Shown here piece by piece: positions 8,691 to 18,236 of a stretch of 64,000 bases of DNA; within the stretch, counting starts at the first letter, position 1, and each line of letters opens with the position of its first letter. A program made the position numbers and the translations under genes. The stretch covers positions 62,001 through 126,000 of the forward strand of contig DASTWZ010000039.1 of the NCBI GenBank assembly GCA_035765635.1. Direction: 5' to 3'. The notes under the pieces are model-generated. The model searched no databases, was not told the origin of the DNA, and worked only from the letters and a program-made list of their open reading frames with translations. This DNA is from EW11 sp035765635. GTDB taxonomy: Bacteria; Verrucomicrobiota; Verrucomicrobiia; Opitutales; Opitutaceae.

Positions 8691-9797
8691 TCAGGGCTTG
8701 CGGCGCTTCCGGCGATAAATGCCCAGCCCCAACAGGCCGATCGCACCCATCAGCCCATAGGTGGACGGCTCAGGCACGGCGTCTGGGTCGAGGCGGAAAG
8801 CGTGCTGCGAGCCGTCCGGCGCCCAGCCTGTGCCGACGATCTGGCCGTGATCGTTTATGCCGCTGGCGGCGAAGAGGTTCCAGCCGAGTGCGGGCGAGAT
8901 CAGCGTGTTGAGATCGGCGAACGTGCCGTTCGAGAAGAGGAAGGCGCCTGTCGTCATACCGCCCGCATCGTAGGTGCCGACGACATCGTTGAGATTGTTC
9001 ACGTCGCCGACGCTCGAAATGCCCAGGCCGATCTTGCCGTAGTCGGCGGTGTCGAGATGCGTGTTCGTCGTCAGGAACAGATTATGGTTCGCGTAATCGT
9101 AGCCCGCGATCGTGCCATTGTCGTTGAAGTCGGACGCGTGAAATACGTTCCAATTCAGCAGATCCGTCCCCGCGTCGGAAATCGCGCCGAGCTGGTGCAG
9201 GTAAAAACTCTGGAGCGATGACGACGAGGTGAGAACTTGGTTCGCGTTGTTGAGCGCGCCATAGCCACCGAGATAGAGCGTCTCGCTGTCGAGCCCGGTG
9301 TAGACTCCGCCGGTGTAGGTGTATCCGCCGGGTGCATACAGACCGGCGCCGCCGAGGGTGATGCCCGCGTTGTTCACGCTGATGGCGTTACCGTAGCCAT
9401 CGTGGTCGAACGTGCTCCCGAAGGTGGTCAGCGCGTCGGTGTTGGCGTTGTAAATGAAGCCGCGGGCCGTCGGCGAATCGGCATAGTGAAGCGTGCCCAC
9501 GAAGAGGCCGTTGTCGTTGAGCGCGGTCGATTCGCTGCTGGTTGGCGAGCCGACCGACGGAATCGCGTGGAGTGCGCCGTCATAGTAGTAGGCAAACGAG
9601 TTGCCGCCGACCGAGGCGTCGACCGTGACATCGCCGTGGAGATTGACGGCGGTGGCCGAACTGGCGGACGCGCCATCGGGAACGCCGAGATCGACGAGAT
9701 GATACGAAGCAGCGTGGGCTGCGGCTGCGAGTGAGAGGGCGACGGCCGCGGCGACGAGGGCACGCGGACGGAAGACCGGCTTTTGAGTAGTTTTCAT
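8691..9797 (-). CDS. PEP-CTERM sorted extracellular protein with repeated beta motifs
   Basis: A 368-residue secreted protein. The N-terminus is a signal peptide (cut near AAAAHAASY). The middle has repeats of the form LNDNGLFVGT, VNNAGITLGG, FNDNGTIAGY and INDHGQIVGTG, as in HAF-repeat beta-propeller proteins. The C-terminus is a PEP-CTERM signal: VPEPSTYGLM, a hydrophobic helix and a basic YRRKRRKP tail. Such proteins are processed by an exosortase (EpsH/XrtA type) and often linked to exopolysaccharide; no exosortase is in the window. The start at 9797 is the first that opens the signal peptide. Confidence 0.88.
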   Translation of the reverse strand: MKTTQKPVFRPRALVAAAVALSLAAAAHAASYHLVDLGVPDGASASSATAVNLHGDVTVDASVGGNSFAYYYDGALHAIPSVGSPTSSESTALNDNGLFVGTLHYADSPTARGFIYNANTDALTTFGSTFDHDGYGNAISVNNAGITLGGAGLYAPGGYTYTGGVYTGLDSETLYLGGYGALNNANQVLTSSSSLQSFYLHQLGAISDAGTDLLNWNVFHASDFNDNGTIAGYDYANHNLFLTTNTHLDTADYGKIGLGISSVGDVNNLNDVVGTYDAGGMTTGAFLFSNGTFADLNTLISPALGWNLFAASGINDHGQIVGTGWAPDGSQHAFRLDPDAVPEPSTYGLMGAIGLLGLGIYRRKRRKP

Positions 9798-10053
9798 ATT
9801 GATGCGTCGTGGTTTCGTCGAAGCCGGACCAAAGCGTGGCGAAATCACCGAGTAATTTTCCCGAGCTGCCGACAAGGCGGCTAACTACTTACTCCGAATT
9901 TTGGTCCGCATGTTTCACGCCGAGCGGTTTTTCCAGATTGTTGCAGTTCGCCGGGCAGAGCCGTGAAGCCGAAATGGATTACTGTACCCCCTCAGCTAGA
10001 CGAGAATCGCTTCGCGTCTTGATCGATCGGTGGCTTCGGCCACGGTCGACGCC

Positions 10054-10734
10054 ATGAAAGCCGCCGAGTTTTTCACGCTGCCCGAATCGCTCGCTGCCTT
10101 TGCGCAGGCGTTTTCGGCCGAAGCCCTGCCGTGGGAATGGTTGAAGGCGATCGGGCCGGCGTTGAAGGCGCATGTCTTCCCGACGTCGCCGATCGAACTG
10201 CCGCCGGGCATTGATGTGAGCGGGTCGGTGTTCGTTCACGCTACGGTGAAACTTCCGAGTCACGCCACGATCATTGGGCCGGCCTGGATTGGGCCGGAGA
10301 CGGAGATTCGTCCGGGCGCGTACATTCGCGGCAATGTGATTGTGGGTGCGAATTGCGTGCTGGGGAATTCCTGCGAGTTCAAAAACTGCCTGTTGATGGA
10401 CGGCGTGCAGGTGCCGCATTTCAGTTACGTCGGTGATTCCATTTTAGGAAATGGCGCGCACCTCGGGGCGGGCGTGATCTTGTCGAATCTGCGCTTGGAT
10501 CAGCAGCCGATCTCCGTGCGATTGGCGGAGAAAACTTACGACACGGGCCTGCGGAAATTCGGTGCGATTCTCGGAGACAAGGCCGAGGTCGGTTGCAACG
10601 CCGTGATCCAGCCCGGCTCGCTCCTCGGCAAACGCTCTCTCGTGATGCCGACGGTGGCCTTCGGCGGCCATCTCCCCGATGCCACCATCGCGCGTATCCG
10701 CACGAGCATTACAACCATGCCGCGCCGCGACTGA
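10054..10734 (+). CDS. Left-handed beta-helix (hexapeptide) protein, GlmU C-terminal-like
   Basis: A 226-residue protein made of an N-terminal helical segment (about 1-60) and a left-handed parallel beta-helix with hexapeptide repeats, as in GSVFVHATVKLP, ATIIGPAWIGP and GNVIVGANCVLGN. It resembles the acyltransferase half of GlmU-like UDP-sugar pyrophosphorylases, but no nucleotidyltransferase domain is present. It may be an acyltransferase or a structural relative; substrate unknown. The start at 10054 is preferred to a GTG at 10030 by fit to the helical start. Confidence 0.7.
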   Translation: MKAAEFFTLPESLAAFAQAFSAEALPWEWLKAIGPALKAHVFPTSPIELPPGIDVSGSVFVHATVKLPSHATIIGPAWIGPETEIRPGAYIRGNVIVGANCVLGNSCEFKNCLLMDGVQVPHFSYVGDSILGNGAHLGAGVILSNLRLDQQPISVRLAEKTYDTGLRKFGAILGDKAEVGCNAVIQPGSLLGKRSLVMPTVAFGGHLPDATIARIRTSITTMPRRD

Positions 10735-10882
10735 AAGGCGAAGGCTGAAGGGAGAAAGCTGAAGGCTGAAAAAACAAAGTGAGCCTTGCACGGACTGGGA
10801 GTTCTTTCGGCGCACGCTCTAAGATCAGCCTTTCTGCTTCTGTTTCGGTCTTCAGCTTTCAGCCTTCAGCCTTCGCCTTAAA
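10735..10882. repeat. Inverted AGGCTGAA tracts upstream of trpS (family A)
   Basis: A GAAGGCTGAA tract (about 10737-10772) and its reverse complement (about 10850-10880) flank some 75 bases, so the region can fold into a long hairpin ahead of trpS. Other family A tracts are at 11907, 26098, 34826, 35080 and 49441. Confidence 0.75.
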
Positions 10883-10940
10883 AAAGGGCTTACCACATGG
10901 CTGGTTCTCTTTAAGTTCTGCCGTTTACTCCAATTTCATC

Positions 10941-11906
10941 ATGCGAATTCTGACTGGTATCCAGCCCTCGGGCACACTGCACATCGGCAACTATTTTGGC
11001 GCCATCAAGCCGGCGGTGGAACTGCAGCAACGGGGCGAGGCGTTCTATTTCATCGCGGATTATCACTCGATGACGTCGCTGAACGACGCCGCCGAGCGGA
11101 GGAAGAACACGTTGGACGTCGCGCTCGATTTCCTGGCCTGCGGCCTCGATCCGAAGAAGAGCGTTTTCTGGAGGCAGAGCGATTTGTCCGAAGTGTGCGA
11201 ACTGATGTGGATCCTCGGGGCCTTGACCCCGATGGGACTTCTCGAACGTGCGCACAGTTACAAGGACAAGACCGCCAAAGGCATCTCGCCGAATTTCGGA
11301 CTCTTCGCCTATCCAGTGCTGATGGCCGCGGACATTTTGTTGTACAACGCGAACCTCGTGCCCGTCGGCAAGGACCAGAAACAGCATCTGGAAATGACGC
11401 GGGATATCGCGATCAAGTTCAACCAGACGTACGGCGAAACGTTCGTCATTCCCGATCCGGAAATTCGCGAAGAAGTCGCCGTGGTGCCGGGTCTGGACGG
11501 GCAAAAGATGAGCAAGAGTTACGGCAACACGATCGACATCTTCGGCGACGAAAAAGCCACGAGGAAGAAAATCATGGGCATCGTGATGGACAGCCGCACG
11601 CCTGCCGAGCCGAAGCCCGATGCGGATAAAAATATCGCGGTGCAACTGCTGCGCCTCGTCGCTCCGGCCGAGGTCGCAAAAGATTACGAGGACCGCCTGC
11701 GCGCCGGAGGTCTCGGCTATGGCGATTTGAAAAAAGCGCTGTTCGAAAACTACTGGAATTATTTCGCCGAAGCCCGCCGCAAGCGCGCCGAGCTCGCCGC
11801 GAATCTCGATTACGTGAATCAAGTCCTGGCCGAAGGCGCCCAACGCGCCCGAGCCGAAGCCACGAAAGTGCTGAAGAGCGCCCGCAAAGCCTGCGGACTA
11901 GAATAA
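10941..11906 (+). CDS. trpS: Tryptophanyl-tRNA synthetase
   Basis: A 321-residue class I aminoacyl-tRNA synthetase that charges tRNA-Trp. It begins ILTGIQPSGTLHIGNYFGA, which holds the HIGH-type motif (HIGN), and carries the KMSKSYGNTI signature near residue 193. Length and architecture are normal for bacterial TrpRS. The ATG at 10941 is chosen by homology; the frame is open further up through repeat sequence. It is bordered on both sides by family A inverted tracts and appears monocistronic. Confidence 0.97.
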   Translation: MRILTGIQPSGTLHIGNYFGAIKPAVELQQRGEAFYFIADYHSMTSLNDAAERRKNTLDVALDFLACGLDPKKSVFWRQSDLSEVCELMWILGALTPMGLLERAHSYKDKTAKGISPNFGLFAYPVLMAADILLYNANLVPVGKDQKQHLEMTRDIAIKFNQTYGETFVIPDPEIREEVAVVPGLDGQKMSKSYGNTIDIFGDEKATRKKIMGIVMDSRTPAEPKPDADKNIAVQLLRLVAPAEVAKDYEDRLRAGGLGYGDLKKALFENYWNYFAEARRKRAELAANLDYVNQVLAEGAQRARAEATKVLKSARKACGLE

Positions 11907-12019
11907 CGAAGGCTGAAGAAAACCGAAGGCTGAAGGAAAAATGACGTAACCGCGTTTCGGCGCGTGATATTGGCATCGTTTTCAGCCTTCAGCCTTCCTC
12001 CTTCAGCCTTCGCCTTCCC
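11907..12019. repeat. Inverted AGGCTGAA tracts between convergent genes (family A)
   Basis: A plus-strand tract just after the trpS stop (11911-11940) faces a reverse-complement tract (11982-12019). The latter also encodes the last residues and stop of the histidine kinase on the minus strand. A hairpin terminator for both genes is plausible. Confidence 0.75.
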
Positions 12020-14118
12020 GACGTCGCGTGGGCCAGGCGGTGGATGGTGCGGCAGAGTTCTTCGACGCTGTCGGGTTTGTAGAAAACTTCGCGCACGCCG
12101 ATGGCTTGGGCTTCCGCGCGCAGCGTGTCGGAAACATTTCCCGAAGCCAAGATGATGGGCAGGTCCGGGCGGATCGCGATCAGCGACGCGGCGACTTCCA
12201 GGCCATTCTTTTTCGGCATGCTCATATCGGTCACCGCCAGATCGAACTCGCTGGGCGCGGCCTGCACCGCTTCGATCGCGCGATCGGCGTCCGTGAAGCC
12301 GCTGACTTTGTAGCCGAGGCGCTCGAGAAAACGGGTCGAGAGAAAAATCAGCTGCTCCTCGTCGTCCAGCACGAGAATGCGCTGACCATTTCCGCGCGGC
12401 AGCGGAGAATGAAAGGGTAGCGCCGTCCCGCCGGAACTCTTCTTCTCCGCCGCGGCCGGCCCGTTCGCCGCGGGAAAATAAATATAGAAAGTGCTGCCAA
12501 TGTTCGGCTCGCTCGCCACCGCCAGCGTGCCCACATGGCTTTTCACGATGCCATGCACGACCGACAAGCCGAGGCCGGTGCCCTGGCCCGCCGGCTTCGT
12601 TGTGAAGAAGGGTTCGAAGATGCGCTCGAGCAACGCGCGATCGATGCCCTTTCCTGTATCCGTAACGCTGATACCGGCGTATTCGCCGGGCGGCAGGTTT
12701 GTCTGCGCGGAGGGCGGGTTGCCGCTGCCGGCCTCGACCCGTTTCACCTGTAAACTGATGTTCCCGGGCCGGCCCTCCATCGCCTGCCAGGCGTTGGTCA
12801 AGAGGTTCGTCAGCACCTGATGGATTTGCGTCGGATCGGCGTAGATTTGCGGCGTGTCGGGAGCGACGGAGACCTTGATCTCTAGGCCCGGAGGAAGGGC
12901 GGGCCGAACCAGCGCGGCCGATTCTTCGGCGATTGGCTTGAGCGAGATGACCTGTTTCTCCGGTTGTTGCTTGCGACTGAACGCGAGAATTTGGCGGATC
13001 AAATTTCGCGCGCGAACGGAGGCTTTGAAGATCTCGCTGAGACTTTGCTGCACCGGGTGGTGAGTGGGAACGTCTTGTCGCGCCAATTCCACATTGCCGA
13101 TGATCGCGCTGAGGATGTTGTTGAAATCATGGGCGACGCCGCCGGCCAGCGTGCCGACAGCCTCCAGTTTTTGCGAATGGCGCAGATCAGCCTCGAGCGC
13201 CGCGCGCTGTTCCTCCGCCTCGCGGCGCTCCGTGATATCGATCATCGAACCCACCAGACCAAGCGCGCGAGAACCCTCGCGCACGAGTTGGCACTGCACG
13301 GAAACGAGATGCTCCGTGCCGTCGGCGGAGATCAACCGGTACTCGACCGGGCAATGCAGATCGTGCCCCGAGAGGTGCCGCAGGCAGGTGCGGCGGACGC
13401 GTTCCCGATCGTCGGGATGAACATAGTTCAGCCACAATTCCCCGAGCAATGTATCCGCAGAGTCGATACGCAACAAACGCAGCAGCGCCGGATTCACGTA
13501 AAGGAAGCCGCCCGCCGCATCCGTCAAAAAGATCCCGATAGGCGAATTCTCCACGATGGCGCGAGAGCGCGCTACCGTTTCGCGCAGCGTTTGCTCCGCT
13601 CGCCGCCGCTCTTCGATTTCGGAGCGGAGCTGAGCATGGACGGATTCCAACTCCGCGATCTTTTGCTCGAGTTTGTGAACGAGCACTTCGTTGTAACTGC
13701 GGAGGACGGCGACCTCGGTTTCCGGCGCGGGAAGGGGCGATGCCGAGGGGTTGTGCGTGCGCGTGACGCTTTCGAGAATGCCGACCCACGCGGCGGTGTC
13801 CTGCGGTTTCACGACGAAGCGATCGGCCCCGAGACCGAGAGCGAATTTGCGGTCTTTCTCCTCGGTGTACGTGCCGCTGTAGAAGATAAACGGCCGGCTG
13901 TGCAGCAGCGGATCGGACTTCCATTTCAGACAAAGCGCGAAGCCGTCCATGATCGGCATCAGGATGTCCGAGATGATCAAGTCGGGAGGATCGGCCCGCG
14001 CCAGGTTTAGCGCCTCTTCGCCGTTCGATGCACAAGTGACCCGATGACCTGCCGATTGGAGTGTGACCTTCAGGAGGTAGCGATTCTGCGGCTGATCATC
14101 GGCCACGAGGATATGCAT
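11989..14118 (-). CDS. Hybrid sensor histidine kinase with two receiver domains
   Basis: A 709-residue soluble hybrid kinase. Order: receiver (residues 3-120, phospho-Asp in IISDILMP), coiled coil (about 155-205), PAS (about 210-325), HisKA with phospho-His in HDFNNILSAI (about 345), HATPase_c (DTGKGID and GTGLGLSVV boxes, about 420-560), and a C-terminal receiver (about 590-700, Asp in VTDMSMP). There are no membrane helices and no DNA-binding output, so it probably feeds a separate response regulator. The last residues (RRRLKEEG) and stop come from a family A repeat tract. A GTG 60 bases upstream is an alternative start. Confidence 0.9.
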   Translation of the reverse strand: MHILVADDQPQNRYLLKVTLQSAGHRVTCASNGEEALNLARADPPDLIISDILMPIMDGFALCLKWKSDPLLHSRPFIFYSGTYTEEKDRKFALGLGADRFVVKPQDTAAWVGILESVTRTHNPSASPLPAPETEVAVLRSYNEVLVHKLEQKIAELESVHAQLRSEIEERRRAEQTLRETVARSRAIVENSPIGIFLTDAAGGFLYVNPALLRLLRIDSADTLLGELWLNYVHPDDRERVRRTCLRHLSGHDLHCPVEYRLISADGTEHLVSVQCQLVREGSRALGLVGSMIDITERREAEEQRAALEADLRHSQKLEAVGTLAGGVAHDFNNILSAIIGNVELARQDVPTHHPVQQSLSEIFKASVRARNLIRQILAFSRKQQPEKQVISLKPIAEESAALVRPALPPGLEIKVSVAPDTPQIYADPTQIHQVLTNLLTNAWQAMEGRPGNISLQVKRVEAGSGNPPSAQTNLPPGEYAGISVTDTGKGIDRALLERIFEPFFTTKPAGQGTGLGLSVVHGIVKSHVGTLAVASEPNIGSTFYIYFPAANGPAAAEKKSSGGTALPFHSPLPRGNGQRILVLDDEEQLIFLSTRFLERLGYKVSGFTDADRAIEAVQAAPSEFDLAVTDMSMPKKNGLEVAASLIAIRPDLPIILASGNVSDTLRAEAQAIGVREVFYKPDSVEELCRTIHRLAHATSGRRRLKEEG

Positions 14119-14316
14119 AGAGGACTGAGCGCTTTCGCTCGTTGCCGGGCTGACCACGCCACACGCGGAAAGGTTCACGGCGAAGGAGATGCAATAACTT
14201 CATGCAGATGGACGGCTCCAAGCCGGCGTGCGCGTCGCGGAGGAAAGTGTAGCGCGCACCGAGACGAAACAGTGTCGGAGAAGTTTTTCCGTGCCAAAGG
14301 CGCTCGTCGTCTTCAA

Positions 14317-15105
14317 ATGCAGCCCATGGAAGTGATCTTCATGGGCACTGGCACGTCGCAGGGAGTTCCAATGATAGCCTGCGACTGCGCGGTGTGTCGC
14401 TCGGCCGATCCTCGCAATCAACGTTCCCGCGCAAGCGTTCATGTGGTGATGGATGGGTTGCACATCCAGGTCGACGCGGCGCCGGAGTTTCGCCTGCAGT
14501 GTATCCGAAATAATATTACATGGATCGATCTGTTCCTGCTGACGCACGGTCATGCCGATCACATTGCGGGCATGGACGATCTGCGCCGCTTTTGTGATTT
14601 GCTGGGTGGCGCGGCTCTGCCGGTCTGGTCGACGGAGGAAGGGATCTCGCGCGTTCTCGCGATGTATCCGTACGCGATTCTGGAGCGGCCTTTGGTTCGC
14701 GGCTACGCGGCATTCAAGCTCACGCCGATGCCAGCGGAGGTTCAGCTCCCGCAAGGGAGGATTCAGTCCACGCTGCTGCCGCACGGTGGAGTGAACACGC
14801 TCGGTCTCGTCTTCACCGAGAAAAGCAGCGGGAAAAAGTTCGCCTACTTTACCGACTGCAAGCGCGTGCCGCGCGAGGCGGTTGCGCTGGCCACTGGAGC
14901 GGACCTCGTGGTGCTGGACGGATTGCGTCCGGAAACGCACCCCTCGCACATGAGTGTTCCGGAGGCTGTGGCGGTCGCTGCCGAGATTGGCGGAGCCCAG
15001 ACCTTGCTCACGCACATGACGCACACCATCGATCACGCCACCACGTCCGCGGAACTCCCGCGCACCGTAGGCCTGGCTTACGACGGTTTGCGGGTGGGGT
15101 TGTAG
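14317..15105 (+). CDS. MBL-fold metallohydrolase, PhnP-like
   Basis: A 262-residue metallo-beta-lactamase-fold hydrolase. It starts FMGTGTSQGVPMIAC, as in PhnP/RNase Z-like phosphodiesterases, and carries the metal motif THGHADH (about residue 80), followed by LPHGG, YFTDC, VLDGLR and LTHMTHTIDH. The two Cys-containing segments (CDCAVC) near residue 20 match the structural zinc site of PhnP. The likely activity is a cyclic phosphodiesterase; no phosphonate genes are nearby. The ATGs at 14317 and 14326 are both possible. Confidence 0.85.
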   Translation: MQPMEVIFMGTGTSQGVPMIACDCAVCRSADPRNQRSRASVHVVMDGLHIQVDAAPEFRLQCIRNNITWIDLFLLTHGHADHIAGMDDLRRFCDLLGGAALPVWSTEEGISRVLAMYPYAILERPLVRGYAAFKLTPMPAEVQLPQGRIQSTLLPHGGVNTLGLVFTEKSSGKKFAYFTDCKRVPREAVALATGADLVVLDGLRPETHPSHMSVPEAVAVAAEIGGAQTLLTHMTHTIDHATTSAELPRTVGLAYDGLRVGL

Positions 15106-15479
15106 AAGCCACGCGAGGGCGGGGTACGAGGAGCGCAGGAGTCCCGCGGCGAGCCATCGAGTGCGCCGCTTCGCGGCAGCCCAATCGATGCCGGCAAGAT
15201 GCCAGCGCTCCCAGAGCCTCCTGCGCCATGGAAGGCGCACTCGGCGGACGAGCGCCGGATATTAGCCGAGCATCGGCGTCTCGCCGACGTCGGCCACTGG
15301 GAGCGCTGGCGTCCTCGCCGGCATTCAGCGGCATTCGACAGCAACCCAAGCGAGAGGCGCGGCGCGCCTTCTCGCATCGGAGATTTTCCGATCCTCAAAA
15401 AGTCCTGAGATTTCTCTTGAGTTTAATCCCTACGTACTTTGTCTGCATTCGAAATTCCTATTAGTTCAGTGGGCAACCT
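15106..15479. repeat. Spacer with inverted copy of repeat family E
   Basis: About 15180-15335 is the reverse complement of sequence at 29330-29530 (segments such as CCAGCGCTCCCAGAGCCTCC and GTCTCGCCGACGTCGGCC). The last 100 bases (15380-15479) are AT-richer, contain TTGAGT and TATTAG blocks, and probably hold the promoter of the sulfate operon, but I cannot fix its elements. Confidence 0.7.
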
Positions 15480-15671
15480 ATGAAACCGATTACCGAACAA
15501 GCTTCCTTGCCAGAGTGGCTGGACATCGTCCGCCAAAAAGTCGAAGGCCTGAGCTATGGAGTTGTGCAAATCGTTGTGCACGACCGTAAAGTAACCCAGA
15601 TCGAACGTACGGAAAAGACGCGCCTGGACAGCGCCGCCAATGATGGGCTCCGACGACGTGAGAACTACTGA
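15480..15671 (+). CDS. YezD family small protein (DUF2292)
   Basis: A 63-residue protein with the family core SYGVVQIVVHDRKVTQIERTEKTR. YezD/DUF2292 proteins are often encoded beside sulfate and cysteine genes; their function is not settled. Here it opens the sulfate-uptake region, 49 bases before the porin gene on the same strand, which supports the assignment and suggests a leading gene of the operon. Confidence 0.82.
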   Translation: MKPITEQASLPEWLDIVRQKVEGLSYGVVQIVVHDRKVTQIERTEKTRLDSAANDGLRRRENY

Positions 15672-15720
15672 TTTCCCGCACAATCGCGGTAAAGCACACT
15701 AAGTATCCGGACAATAATCC

Positions 15721-17133
15721 ATGCGTACTCACTCCACCCTCACTAGAACCGTCTTGGTTTCCGGCCTGCTTTTGGCTGGCGCGACGGGCCTCTACGCAGA
15801 TTCACAGGAGGACGAAATTCGTCTCTTGCGCGATCAGATCCAGGCTCTGGACCAGAAGCTCAAAGTCCTCGAGAGGAAGCAGGAGCTTCGCGACGAAGAA
15901 GCGACGGCCGCAGCGAAATCCTCCGTGAAAGTCACCGCCAATGACAAAGGATTCAGCGTGGCCTCGGGCGATTCCGCCAACGTGCTTCGCTTGCGCGGCC
16001 TCGTGCAGGGAGATTCGCGGTGGTTTTTCAACGAGAACGTGAGCAACAACGACGCGTTCGTGCTGCGCCGCGCACGCCTCATTTTCGAGGGCACGTTCAA
16101 CAAGATTTTCGAGTACCAACTGGTGCCCGAATTCGGCGGCACGAGCGGCAACGGCACGCTCACCATCCTCGATGCCAATATCAACATCGCCCCGAAAAAG
16201 GCTTATCAACTCCGCGTGGGCCGCTTCCGCGAGCCCGTCGGTCTCGAGCAATTGCAATCCGATTCCTGGGCCTTCTTTGCGGAACGTTCTGTCGTTTCCC
16301 AATTCCTGCCGAATCGCGATCTGGGCGTGATGCTCGCCGGCGACATTCTCGACGGAAAACTGAGCTACGCCATCGGCGCGTTCAACGGCACGTCCGACGC
16401 CTCGAACAACGCGAACAATAGCGACACGAACGACGACAAGGACGTGGCTGCTCGCCTCTTCGCGACGCCGTGGAAGGGCAGCGAGGGCCCTCTCTCCGGC
16501 CTCGGTTTTGGCATCGGCGCCACCGCGGGTCACCAGAACTCGCTCAACGGCGCGTCCGGTTCTCTCACCAGCGGCTATCGCACGGATGGTCAGCAGAGTT
16601 GGTTTGCTTATCGCTCCACCGTCGTGCCGCAGGGCAACACGTCGCGCCTCTCTCCACAGGCTTCTTACTACTACGGTCCCCTTGGTCTCATGGCCGAATA
16701 TGCGGTTTCCAAAATCGAGGCGACGAACGGCACGAATCAGCAATCGATCACCAACAAAGCCTGGCAGATCTCGGGCGGCTACGTGCTGACCGGCGAAAAC
16801 GCCAGCTACCTGGGCGTGGTTCCGAAGACCAACTTCTCCCTCAGCGATGGCACCTGGGGCGCCTTCGAAGTCGTGGCGCGCTACGAAGCGGCGCGGATCG
16901 ACGACGACGCGTTTGTCGGCGGCGCGAACTCGCTCGCGAATGCCAGCACCGCCGCACGCGGCCTCAATGGCTACTCGGTCGGCCTTAACTGGTATCTCAG
17001 CAAAACGGTCCGCGCCTCGTTCGATGGCTTCCACACCGACTTCAAATACGCGCCGGGCGCCGCTCCCGCTTCGAACGCCGTGATCAAGCAGGACGAGAAC
17101 GCGTTCATCACCCGCCTCCAACTGATCTTCTAA
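15721..17133 (+). CDS. Outer-membrane porin, OprO/OprP-like
   Basis: A 470-residue outer-membrane beta-barrel protein. It has a signal peptide (ending GLYADSQ), then a short coiled coil (residues 24-60) as in trimeric porins, then a barrel typical of the phosphate-selective porin O/P family: RRARLIFEGTFNKIFEYQLVPEF, FREPVGLEQL, and a C-terminus ending in aromatic F (FITRLQLIF) for BAM recognition. Placed 15 bases ahead of the sulfate-binding protein, it is likely to pass sulfate or another oxyanion across the outer membrane (inference from context). Confidence 0.88.
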   Translation: MRTHSTLTRTVLVSGLLLAGATGLYADSQEDEIRLLRDQIQALDQKLKVLERKQELRDEEATAAAKSSVKVTANDKGFSVASGDSANVLRLRGLVQGDSRWFFNENVSNNDAFVLRRARLIFEGTFNKIFEYQLVPEFGGTSGNGTLTILDANINIAPKKAYQLRVGRFREPVGLEQLQSDSWAFFAERSVVSQFLPNRDLGVMLAGDILDGKLSYAIGAFNGTSDASNNANNSDTNDDKDVAARLFATPWKGSEGPLSGLGFGIGATAGHQNSLNGASGSLTSGYRTDGQQSWFAYRSTVVPQGNTSRLSPQASYYYGPLGLMAEYAVSKIEATNGTNQQSITNKAWQISGGYVLTGENASYLGVVPKTNFSLSDGTWGAFEVVARYEAARIDDDAFVGGANSLANASTAARGLNGYSVGLNWYLSKTVRASFDGFHTDFKYAPGAAPASNAVIKQDENAFITRLQLIF

Positions 17134-17148
17134 CCTGAAGGGAAAATC

Positions 17149-18138
17149 ATGAAACGTATCCTGATTCTCATTACGGCTCTCGCCGCCGCCGCGTCAGCCT
17201 TCGCGAAAGATGTCGAGCTGCTCAATGTCTCGTACGATCCGACGCGCGAACTCTACGTCGATTACAACGCGGCCTTCGTGAAACACTGGAAGGAAAAGAC
17301 GGGCGAAACCGTGGTGATCAAACAGTCCCACGGCGGCTCCGGCAAACAGGCTCGTTCCGTCATCGACGGTCTCGACGCCGATGTCGTGACGTTGGCCCTC
17401 GCGGCCGATGTCGACGCGCTCTCCACCCACGGGAAACTGCTTCCCGCCGATTGGCAAAAACGTCTTCCGCAGAATAGCGCTCCGTACACGTCGACCATCG
17501 TGTTCCTGGTGCGCAAAGGAAATCCGAAGGCGGTCAAGGACTGGGATGATCTGGCGAAGCCGGGCATTTCCATCGTCACGCCGAATCCGAAGACTTCCGG
17601 CGGCGCGCGTTGGAACTATCTCGCGGCCTGGGGCTACGCGCTGCGCAAGTACGGCAGCGACGAGAAGGCTCAGGAGTTCCTCGCGAAGATTTTCAAGAAT
17701 GTGCCAGTACTCGACTCGGGCGCGCGCGGAGCGACCACGACTTTCGTGCAGCGTGAAATCGGCGACGTGCTGATCAGTTGGGAAAACGAAGCGTTTCTCG
17801 CCTTGAAGGAATTCGGCGCCGACAAATTCGAAATCGTTGTTCCGTCCATCAGCATTCTGGCCGAGCCGACCGTCGCGTGGGTCGACAAGGTCGTGAAGAA
17901 GAAACACACCGAAGCGATCGCGAAGGAATATTTGGAGTATCTCTACTCGGACGAAGCTCAGGAAATCGCTGGGCGTAACTTCTATCGCCCGCGCACTCCG
18001 GCCATCGCCGAGAAATACGCCCAAACCTTCCCGAAGATCGAACTCTTCACCATCGACGATGTGTTCGGTGGCTGGACGAAAGCGCAGAAGACCCATTTCG
18101 CCGACGGCGGAATCTTCGATAAAATCTACGCCAAGTAA
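17149..18138 (+). CDS. sbp: Sulfate ABC transporter periplasmic binding protein
   Basis: A 329-residue exported protein with signal peptide (cut near ASAFAKD). The segments VSYDPTRELY, QSHGGSGKQARSV and TPNPKTSGGARWNYLAAW are diagnostic of the Sbp/CysP family, in which a sulfate ion is held by backbone NH groups and Ser side chains. It has an AAGGGAAA ribosome site. It precedes the M14-like pair and CysTWA. CysP (thiosulfate preference) cannot be excluded. Confidence 0.93.
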   Translation: MKRILILITALAAAASAFAKDVELLNVSYDPTRELYVDYNAAFVKHWKEKTGETVVIKQSHGGSGKQARSVIDGLDADVVTLALAADVDALSTHGKLLPADWQKRLPQNSAPYTSTIVFLVRKGNPKAVKDWDDLAKPGISIVTPNPKTSGGARWNYLAAWGYALRKYGSDEKAQEFLAKIFKNVPVLDSGARGATTTFVQREIGDVLISWENEAFLALKEFGADKFEIVVPSISILAEPTVAWVDKVVKKKHTEAIAKEYLEYLYSDEAQEIAGRNFYRPRTPAIAEKYAQTFPKIELFTIDDVFGGWTKAQKTHFADGGIFDKIYAK

Positions 18139-18236
18139 GCGCATCTGAAGTTGCATCATAGGGGAGGAGCGCTCGCCAAAACGGGCGCTCCTCGGATGCA
18201 AACGAACCAAGCCTTCAACTCGCAGCTCCTTTCCTC

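Noticed and set aside
15802..17121. Long open frame (about 440 codons) on the minus strand
   Set aside because: It is the shadow of the porin gene. The translation is low-complexity and Arg-rich, has no domain, and the plus-strand gene has clear homology and signal peptide.
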